Assembly: GCA_902783765.1 (NCBI GenBank)
Contig: CACZSB010000181.1
Location: 1-6,542 of the forward strand
Origin: an uncultured Lachnospiraceae bacterium
GTDB lineage: Bacteria; Bacillota; Clostridia; Lachnospirales; Lachnospiraceae
DNA length: 6,542 nucleotides
Direction: 5' to 3'
Under the pieces are notes generated by a model. It made no database searches, was not told where the DNA came from, and worked only from the letters and a program-made list of their open reading frames with translations. Positions 1-4,694 of the stretch are shown here, one piece after another. Each line of letters begins with the position of its first letter. The first letter of the stretch is position 1. The position numbers and the translations under genes were made by a program.

Positions 1-450
1 GCAATCGTGGATGTTTACGGCCGGGAGGCTTTCCGTTTGGCGGAAAACAACATTAAGGTGACGATTCCGTTTGAACGGATAGGTGATGGGGTCAATGTAC
101 CAGTTGCGGACGAAAATGCACAAGTTACGGAAAATGATACCCCAGTCACAGGGAAAAATACCCCAGTCACGGAAAAAAATACCCCAGTCGCAGGGGAAAA
201 TACCCCAGTCGCGGGGGAAAATACCCCAGTCGCAACCTCTGTGGGGGCAGGGAAAAACGCTACGGCGATGCGTATTTTGGAGTATTGCAATGAACCGAGA
301 GGAATCACAGACATAGCATTATATCTGGGTTATAAAGAAAAGAAATCCGTAAGAAAACACCTTCAACCCCTCTTGGAACAGGGTCGCATTGCCATGACGA
401 TACCCGAAAAGCCAAATAGTAGGTTGCAGAAATACATCACGATCAAATAA
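1..450 (+). CDS. AlbA_2/GHKL-type ATP-binding transcriptional regulator, C-terminal part (5' end outside window)
   Basis: The reading frame is open from the first base and ends at TAA 448-450, so only the last 149 codons are present. The opening residues, including YGREAFR and NNIKVTIPFERI, match the end of the GHKL-like ATPase region found in 'ATP-binding protein' / RecG-like regulators that begin with an AlbA_2 (Schlafen-type) domain. That N-terminal part is not in the window. A hydrophilic linker of seven 7-residue units (TPVTGKN/TPVAGEN type) follows at 97-243. The last ~60 residues, including TDIALYLGYKEKKSVRKHL and EKPNSRLQKYITIK, look like a winged-helix DNA-binding domain, which is usual at the C-terminus of this family. 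The role is inferred: a DNA-binding, nucleotide-responsive regulator, often in mobile or accessory regions. Target genes cannot be told. The GTG at 7 is internal, not a start. Family assignment is by recalled motif similarity. Confidence 0.75.
   Translation, partial: AIVDVYGREAFRLAENNIKVTIPFERIGDGVNVPVADENAQVTENDTPVTGKNTPVTEKNTPVAGENTPVAGENTPVATSVGAGKNATAMRILEYCNEPRGITDIALYLGYKEKKSVRKHLQPLLEQGRIAMTIPEKPNSRLQKYITIK
97..243 (+). repeat. In-frame 21-bp tandem repeat encoding a 7-residue linker repeat (7 units, 5 well conserved)
   Basis: The 10-mer TACCCCAGTC occurs five times at exactly 21-bp spacing (starts 138, 159, 180, 201, 222). Two degenerate units lie upstream. In protein the units read VPVADEN, AQVTEND, TPVTGKN, TPVTEKN, TPVAGEN, TPVAGEN and TPVATSV. 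Because 21 is a multiple of three, gain or loss of units keeps the frame and only changes linker length between the ATPase region and the winged helix. The purine-rich half of each unit varies and includes a run of seven A (173-179) and a run of five G (213-217). It is not a CRISPR array, since the repeats are contiguous and there are no spacers. Confidence 0.93.
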
Positions 451-486
451 AGATGTCCCATTTCCTATGAAACGCCCAAGAGTGTC

Positions 487-492
487 AGGAGG
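487..492 (+). promoter_or_regulatory. Shine-Dalgarno that fixes the start of the secreted protein at 500
   Basis: AGGAGG lies 7 nt before ATG 500-502. The upstream in-frame ATG at 467 has no such site and would put eleven charged residues ahead of the signal peptide, so 500 is the chosen start. Confidence 0.85.
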
Positions 493-499
493 AAAAGAG

Positions 500-1132
500 A
501 TGAAAAGAAGTCTGTTATTAATATTTTCAGCATTATTCTTGCTTCTGATTCTTTGTGGCGGAAGCATATTATCTGCTCAAGAAATTGAGCAGGACCTCCT
601 TGAAGAAAAGAAGGAATATACATATCCCGTGAGCCCTGGCAAGAACCCGGAAAAATGGAAGGCGCTGGGCTCCCTTTCAGATAAGCTGAAAGCTACCAAG
701 ATTGACGAAGACACTTTATCCAGGATGACCTTGGATGGATTGACGAAGGCTATTCTGGATTATCCCCTTTTAATCAATATAGGCATCTACAACTCTGATA
801 AGGAGAATTATGATTGCTTCTTATCACAGTGCGATGCCTTCCGGGAACTGATTGGACGGAAGGGCGGCAGGGAAGCCCTTGTGCAGTGCTATATTGAATT
901 GACAGAGAAACTTAAGACGGATGAGGCAGGATACAGGAACTATGGTGACAAGGCACTGAAAGTCTTTTTGCTGGAGATGCTGATTGCCAATCCATATTTC
1001 GCAAAAGAAGTGGACGAGGGCCTTTTGCAGTCTGCCGTCAATGCTTCCATCCTGTACAATCAGGGGCAAGAGAATTCATTTTTAGCTGCCATGATGAAGG
1101 AAATGTACAAGGGAAGCGAAAACCAGTCCTAA
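500..1132 (+). CDS. Secreted protein of unknown function with N-terminal signal peptide
   Basis: This is a 210-residue protein if started at ATG 500. Residues 1-26 form a classic signal peptide: a basic MKR followed by a long Leu/Ile/Phe core, with probable signal peptidase I cleavage after ILSA (about residue 26). The Cys in LILCGG is not preceded by a small residue, so a lipoprotein is unlikely. The mature part starts acidic (EIEQDLLEEKKEY) and has a Tyr/Pro motif (YPVSPGKNPEKWKAL). It continues as a mainly helical domain with TLDGLTKAILDYPLLINI (about 77-94), CDAFRELIGRKGG and three cysteines (106, 111, 130). I recall similar short exported proteins in Lachnospiraceae with a comparable YPV..G....W..L and 'YPLL' pattern, but I know no function. 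It lies 49 nt after the ATP-binding regulator on the same strand and overlaps the convergent DUF1648-like gene by 4 nt. The extracytoplasmic location is well supported, but the role is not. Confidence 0.8.
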   Translation: MKRSLLLIFSALFLLLILCGGSILSAQEIEQDLLEEKKEYTYPVSPGKNPEKWKALGSLSDKLKATKIDEDTLSRMTLDGLTKAILDYPLLINIGIYNSDKENYDCFLSQCDAFRELIGRKGGREALVQCYIELTEKLKTDEAGYRNYGDKALKVFLLEMLIANPYFAKEVDEGLLQSAVNASILYNQGQENSFLAAMMKEMYKGSENQS

Positions 1133-1434
1133 CTCCTACTCAGCAAAAACGAGAAGAAGTAAAACACGACCATAAGTATCGGAAGCAAATAATACAAGCC
1201 CTTTTTCTTGGCAGACATTCCAAGCCAATCGGGTTTATACACGATAATTTGCTGTAAAACCAGACAAAGCAGGGGAACCAACACCATAGCGTTGAATGTG
1301 CTGGTATACTGAACGGCTCCGGGACCAAAATGGATGATCAAGCTCGGAGGCAGCAATTTATTGAAAAATAAATAAACTAAAATCGGGCTAAGAATGATAA
1401 AGTCCAGTATATAAATAATCCTTTTGCTCTTCAT
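1129..1434 (-). CDS. Small three-helix membrane protein, DUF1648-like
   Basis: This 101-residue protein starts at ATG (complement of 1432-1434). A GGAG ribosome site (complement of 1442-1445) lies 7 nt upstream. Hydrophobic segments sit at about residues 6-24, 49-65 and 80-97, so it should span the membrane three times. The loop after the first helix, LLPPSLIIHFGPGAVQYTS, resembles the 'LP..IPIHF...G' signature of DUF1648 proteins, the family that includes the membrane part of SdpI-like immunity proteins. Length fits a stand-alone DUF1648-type domain. The stop overlaps the stop of the convergent secreted-protein gene by 4 nt. The function is unknown. An immunity or envelope role is only a family-level guess and nothing in the window tests it. 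Confidence 0.65.
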   Translation of the reverse strand: MKSKRIIYILDFIILSPILVYLFFNKLLPPSLIIHFGPGAVQYTSTFNAMVLVPLLCLVLQQIIVYKPDWLGMSAKKKGLYYLLPILMVVFYFFSFLLSRS

Positions 1435-1491
1435 TTCGTATCTCCGTAGCAGGTTCCGTTATTCTGGTTTTTACTTAGATGCTTGCTATGT

Positions 1492-1812
1492 CTATAGATA
1501 TGAAAGCGGTAGCGCAATCAGGTTATCTCGCAGATACATTTTTCTGTCCAGCAAACAGATGATAGCCCCCATTCCACGTTTTTTATCGGGGATTCCGTCC
1601 AATACATCGAACTCCGAAGCCATGCTCGCTTTGGGAGCCGTAGACATCTTAATCTCGATGGGATATAGAATGCCGTTCTCCTGAATGATAAAGTCGATTT
1701 CGCCGCTTACCGCTGTTTCTGCATGGCCGTCCTTCGATTTCTTCTTATCGCTTCCGTTATAATAGCACACATCAAAGTCGTATTCCAGTCCCTCGTTGGA
1801 TTTTGCGCCGCC
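1492..1812 (-). pseudogene. C-terminal remnant of a DUF4143-type AAA+ ATPase gene
   Basis: The minus-strand frame from 1812 down to TAG (complement of 1492-1494) encodes 106 residues that resemble only the C-terminal end of DUF4143 ATP-binding proteins. The segment GEIDFIIQENGILYPIEIK is the PD-(D/E)XK-like core of that domain (E-I-D ... E-I-K). FDVLDGIPDKKRGMGAIICL and LRDNLIALPLSYL match the usual tail. The family is normally about 400 residues long, with an N-terminal AAA+ domain (Walker A and B) that is wholly absent here. The frame is closed upstream by a stop (complement of 1813-1815), and the next 80 nt show no convincing continuation in other frames. A GTG at 1770 could in principle start a 92-residue product, but it has no clear ribosome site. 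I read this as a decayed or recombined gene fragment left in an accessory region. Confidence 0.72.
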
Positions 1813-1882
1813 TTAATCCTCTGTTTTTCCTAATACCCATCTAATAAACCCCCTTCATACTACAGGCATAACCCGGTACATG

Positions 1883-1890
1883 AAAGGAGG
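1883..1890 (+). promoter_or_regulatory. Shine-Dalgarno that fixes the start of the MBL-fold gene at 1895
   Basis: AAAGGAGG ends 4 nt before ATG 1895-1897. An ATG at 1880 in the same frame overlaps the approach to this site and has no ribosome site of its own, so 1895 is preferred, giving 294 residues that begin MKKKQ. Confidence 0.8.
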
Positions 1891-1894
1891 TCCC

Positions 1895-2779
1895 ATGAAA
1901 AAGAAACAATATATCGGAATCCTTTTCCTGCTGGCCCTTCTGGTGGTTTCCCTCTTCCTTTTGCTGAACCGGCGGACTCAGGCGGAAACCCAGCAGAAGG
2001 TGCTGCCCCTGCTGACGGCTAAGATTTTCAAGGTCGGCAAGGCGGACGCCATGGTCCTTCAGCAGGAGGATAAGGTGATTATTCTGGATGCGGGAGAGGA
2101 AGAGGACGGCCTGGAGATTGTAGATTATCTGCAAAAGCAGAGCCTGAGCCAGGTGGACGCGCTGATTATCACACACTTTGACAAGGACCATGTGGGGGGC
2201 GCCGACACAGTGCTGGAAGCGCTGGTGGTGGAACGGGTGATTCTGCCGGATTACGAAGGCATCAGCACGGATTATCAGGAAATGATGGACGCCCTGGCCC
2301 TCAGCAAGGAAAAAAACGGCACCCAGGAAATACGGCTCAGGGAAGACTGGGAAATGAGCTGGGGCAAGGCGGATATATTGATCGAGCCCCCGGCCTCCTA
2401 CGAAATCCCTGACGCCTCAAAGGAATATGACAATGACTTTTCCTTGATAACCACCGTTCGCTACGGCGACACCAGCTTAGTGTTCATGGGAGATGCGGAA
2501 AAGCGTCTGGTTCGCAGCTGGCTGGCCAAGAATCAGGAACGGCAATGCGATTTTGTTAAAATGCCCCATCACGGGGTCTATCAAACGGCCCTGGTGGAGC
2601 TGATGGAAAGCCTGCGGCCCTCCTCGGCGGCCCTTTGCACCTCCCAGAAAAACCCGGCGGAGACAAAAACCGTAGAATTGCTGAAGGCCTACCGGGTGGC
2701 GGTATTTGAAACCCGGAACGGGGATATTACGGTGAGCAGCGACGGGGTGCGGGTATCCGTCAAGCAAGGAGGCTCGTGA
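1895..2779 (+). CDS. Membrane-anchored ComEC/Rec2-type metallo-beta-lactamase-fold hydrolase
   Basis: This 294-residue protein has a basic N-terminus and one hydrophobic helix (about residues 6-24), followed by one metallo-beta-lactamase domain. It should sit outside the cell, anchored or secreted. Visible motifs are ILDAG (D66), THFDKDHVGG (H94, D96, D98, H99), NDFSLI before a strand, MGDAE (D200), MPHHG (H225, H226) and the tail NGDITVSSDG. The H-x-D-x-D-H form of the metal site, together with GDAE and PHHG, is that of the ComEC/Rec2 C-terminal domain and its stand-alone relatives, not of classic beta-lactamases (H-x-H-x-D-H). The ComEC competence channel domain is absent, so a DNA-uptake role is not implied. 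Members cleave phosphoester-type substrates where known; the substrate here is unknown. It is the first gene of a four-gene operon and its TGA overlaps the ATG of the polyphosphate polymerase gene by one base, so action on a phosphate polymer or phospho-substrate is a reasonable inference. Confidence 0.88.
   Translation: MKKKQYIGILFLLALLVVSLFLLLNRRTQAETQQKVLPLLTAKIFKVGKADAMVLQQEDKVIILDAGEEEDGLEIVDYLQKQSLSQVDALIITHFDKDHVGGADTVLEALVVERVILPDYEGISTDYQEMMDALALSKEKNGTQEIRLREDWEMSWGKADILIEPPASYEIPDASKEYDNDFSLITTVRYGDTSLVFMGDAEKRLVRSWLAKNQERQCDFVKMPHHGVYQTALVELMESLRPSSAALCTSQKNPAETKTVELLKAYRVAVFETRNGDITVSSDGVRVSVKQGGS
2766..2772 (+). promoter_or_regulatory. Shine-Dalgarno deciding the ATG start of the VTC gene at 2779
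   Basis: AAGGAGG lies 6 nt before ATG 2779-2781, inside the end of the preceding gene. The in-frame GTG at 2776 is only 3 nt from the site and is less likely to be used. Confidence 0.75.
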
Positions 2780-3531
2780 TGGCACAGATGGTTTTCAACC
2801 GCATCGAAAAGAAATACCTTCTGACCCCGGAAAAATATGAGCGCCTGCGGCTGGCCCTGGCCCCCTATATGGAGGCGGATGAATACGGACTCCATACCAT
2901 TTGCAATATTTATTATGATACGGCGGATTACCGGCTGATCCGGCGCTCCATCGAAAAACCGGTTTACAAGGAAAAGCTGCGGCTGCGGAGCTACGGCATC
3001 CCCCGGAAGGATTCCAAGGTTTTTCTGGAAATCAAAAAGAAATATAAAAAAGTGGTGAACAAGCGACGGATCAGTCTGGGGCTTCAGGAGGCTTACCGCT
3101 ATCTGGAGGAGGGGGTGCGGCCGGAAAAGGACAGCCAGATTTTACGGGAGATGGACTTTTTCCTGCAGCGTTATCCCCTGAAAAAGGGCCTGTACCTGGC
3201 CTATGACAGGATTGCCATGTACGGAAAAGAGGATCCGGACTTTCGCCTGACCTTCGATACCCAGATCCGCTGCCGCTGGGAGGATATGGGGCTGGAACAG
3301 GGGGATTACGGTCATACCCTGCTGCCGGAGGGCTTCAGGCTGATGGAAAGCAAGGTGATGGGCAGCACCCCCCTTTGGTTTTCCTCCCTGCTGGCCTCCC
3401 TGCACATCTACCCGGCTTCCTTCTCCAAATACGGGTATTTTTACAGGGAAAGACTGGGGGAAATGCCTTTAAAGGCCATGGTCGAGCGGGTTTATCATCA
3501 ACAGAATGAAGGAGGAAGTTTCGCATGTTAG
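2779..3531 (+). CDS. VTC-domain polyphosphate polymerase
   Basis: This 250-residue protein is almost entirely one VTC domain (CYTH/triphosphate-tunnel fold, the catalytic fold of yeast Vtc4, which makes polyphosphate from ATP). Conserved tunnel elements occur in the expected order: NRIEKKYLL (E10, K11, K12), NIYYDT (45-48 region), KLRLRSYG (R68, R70), FLEIKKKYKKVVNKRR (E84, K86, R96, R97), YDR (R144), LTFD (D160), LMESK (E190, K192) and FSKYGYFY (K217). The alternating basic residues plus the acidic metal-binding Glu suggest an active enzyme; mapping to individual Vtc4 residues is by recalled motif only. It has no membrane segment and is predicted cytoplasmic. It overlaps the preceding MBL gene by 1 nt (TGATG) and the following DUF4956 gene by 7 nt, which points to translational coupling. 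The VTC/DUF4956 pairing is common in Bacillota, where DUF4956 probably supplies the membrane part. Confidence 0.92.
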   Translation: MAQMVFNRIEKKYLLTPEKYERLRLALAPYMEADEYGLHTICNIYYDTADYRLIRRSIEKPVYKEKLRLRSYGIPRKDSKVFLEIKKKYKKVVNKRRISLGLQEAYRYLEEGVRPEKDSQILREMDFFLQRYPLKKGLYLAYDRIAMYGKEDPDFRLTFDTQIRCRWEDMGLEQGDYGHTLLPEGFRLMESKVMGSTPLWFSSLLASLHIYPASFSKYGYFYRERLGEMPLKAMVERVYHQQNEGGSFAC

Positions 3532-4193
3532 AAAGTATTTTTCACGCAGGATCGTTTGATTTACTCAGTGTGGCGCTGGCCATGATCACCGCCCTGATTT
3601 TAGGACTTCTGATTGCCCTGTGCTACAAGATGACGGATAAGAGCGGGGGCTACCTGCCCCTGATGCTGGCGGTGATGCCCCTGTTGGTGGCGGTGATTAT
3701 CCTGCTGATCAACGGAAATCTGGGCACCTCCGTGGCGGTGCTGGGGGCCTTCGGCCTGGTGCGCTTCCGCAGCGCCTCCGGCAGTGCCAAGGATATCGGC
3801 TTTATCTTTTTCAGCCTGGCGGTGGGCCTGGCGGCGGGGCTGGGCTTCCTGACCCTGGCCGCCCTGGTAACCGGACTGGTGATTATGGTTTTCCTGGTTC
3901 TGGAGAAAATCGGCTTCGGGGAGGCCCACGCCACGGAACGAATGCTGAAAATCACCATCCCGGAGGACCTGAACTATAACGGTCTTTTTGACGATCTGTT
4001 TACAAGCTACACCCGCAGCAGCCGCCTGATTCAGGTGAAAACCACCAATATGGGTACCTTATATGAATTGACCTACCGGCTGCGGCTGAAGGAAGCGGGC
4101 AGCGACAAAGCCCTTATAGACGCCCTGCGCTGCCGCAACGGAAATCTGAATATCCTGCTGGGGCTGGTTCAGAAGGAAAAGAATGAATTATAG
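3525..4193 (+). CDS. DUF4956 multi-pass membrane protein, partner of the VTC polymerase
   Basis: This 222-residue protein starts at ATG 3525 after an AAGGAGGA site at 3509-3516 and overlaps the VTC gene by 7 nt. It has hydrophobic segments at about residues 13-34, 43-63, 91-107 and 109-128, plus a shorter one around 66-79 that precedes the signature GAFGLVRFRSASGSAKDIG. This Gly/Arg-rich 'VRFR' turn is typical of DUF4956. The C-terminal ~80 residues (from about 140) form a soluble, probably cytoplasmic domain that ends with the family's NGNLNILLGL strand. No enzyme motif is seen. Its biochemical role is unproven. From gene pairing I infer that it anchors the VTC enzyme or passes its product across the membrane, as the membrane part of yeast VTC does. 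The usual extra neighbour, a CotH-type kinase gene, is not present in this operon. Confidence 0.9.
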   Translation: MLESIFHAGSFDLLSVALAMITALILGLLIALCYKMTDKSGGYLPLMLAVMPLLVAVIILLINGNLGTSVAVLGAFGLVRFRSASGSAKDIGFIFFSLAVGLAAGLGFLTLAALVTGLVIMVFLVLEKIGFGEAHATERMLKITIPEDLNYNGLFDDLFTSYTRSSRLIQVKTTNMGTLYELTYRLRLKEAGSDKALIDALRCRNGNLNILLGLVQKEKNEL

Positions 4194-4205
4194 GAGGAAA
4201 CAGAC

Positions 4206-4694
4206 ATGAAAAGGTCGGCCATAAAAAGCCTTTTGACGGTCATGCTGCTGATCTTCGCCCTGCTGGGGATCTGGCACCACGGCTTACATCACAAAACCGC
4301 AGCCCGTCTGATCCTCCATGCCGGAGCCAGTTTTTATCTGGACATAAATGAATCCGGCCAGGTGATCCGGGCGGCGGCCAATAACGAAGCGGGGGCGGCC
4401 CTTTTGGAGAAGGTGAAGCTGCCACATCTGTCCCTGGATACGGCACTGGATATCCTGGGGCAGGCCCTGTATGAAAGCGATTCCTGGAAAGCGGGTGAGG
4501 CGCCCCTGGTGGCGGTGAGCCGCCTGAAAGGAGAGGAGGCCGCTCAGATGCAGACTCTGGTTGAAGCGAAAATGATGTCCCTGAGAGAAGATTATGGAGG
4601 GGAAACGCTGGCGCCCCCCTCCCATAAAGACAATCATATTAAAGTGTATTTATACTCCGAAGACGCTGCCCCCGATAAATTCCTTGAGCAGTGA
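4206..4694 (+). CDS. Single-pass membrane protein with an extracytoplasmic RsgI-middle-domain-like module
   Basis: This 162-residue protein starts at ATG 4206, 8 nt after AGGAGG at 4192-4197, and its start is 12 nt after the DUF4956 stop. About six cytoplasmic residues are followed by one hydrophobic helix (about 7-22), so nearly all of it faces outside. Residues ~34-92 follow the pattern of the RsgI middle domain. LILHAGASFYLDINESGQVI aligns without gaps to my recollection of the RsgI pattern (a 'DINPS' strand, then a strand ending in G-x-V-I). AANNEAGAALL matches 'ALNEDG..LL', and a helix-rich stretch follows (LSLDTALDILGQALYE). Unlike RsgI anti-sigma factors it has no cytoplasmic sigma-binding domain. 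The Asn-Pro reported as the self-cleavage point in RsgI is replaced by Gly-Ala (residues 40-41). The C-terminal ~65 residues are of unknown type. Its last 45 nt overlap the convergent kinase gene. The role is unknown; an envelope sensor or partner of the polyphosphate machinery is inferred from the operon only. Confidence 0.68.
   Translation: MKRSAIKSLLTVMLLIFALLGIWHHGLHHKTAARLILHAGASFYLDINESGQVIRAAANNEAGAALLEKVKLPHLSLDTALDILGQALYESDSWKAGEAPLVAVSRLKGEEAAQMQTLVEAKMMSLREDYGGETLAPPSHKDNHIKVYLYSEDAAPDKFLEQ

Noticed and set aside
138..231. Regularly spaced repeats resembling a short CRISPR array
   Set aside because: The 21-bp units are contiguous with no unique spacers, and they are translated in frame as a 7-residue repeat inside a coding region.
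424..453. Possible promoter (TTGCAG ... TAAAGA) before the secreted-protein gene
   Set aside because: The -10-like element matches only about half of TATAAT, so it is not supportable.
518..560. Lipobox (LILC) in the secreted protein's signal peptide
   Set aside because: The residue before Cys is Leu rather than Gly/Ala/Ser, so lipid modification is unlikely.
1424..1684. Plus-strand open frame of 86 codons
   Set aside because: It is antisense to the DUF4143 remnant and the start of the DUF1648-like gene, with no ribosome site and no recognisable protein pattern.
1796..1861. Possible promoter for the MBL-VTC operon (TTGGAT, TAATAC, CATACT elements)
   Set aside because: No pair of -35 and -10 elements has both good matches and 16-18 nt spacing. 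A promoter is expected in 1816-1880 but cannot be pinpointed.
4636..4665. Inverted-repeat-like AAGTGTATTTATACT near the convergent gene ends as a terminator
   Set aside because: It is an imperfect AT-only stem inside both coding regions with no following T-run.
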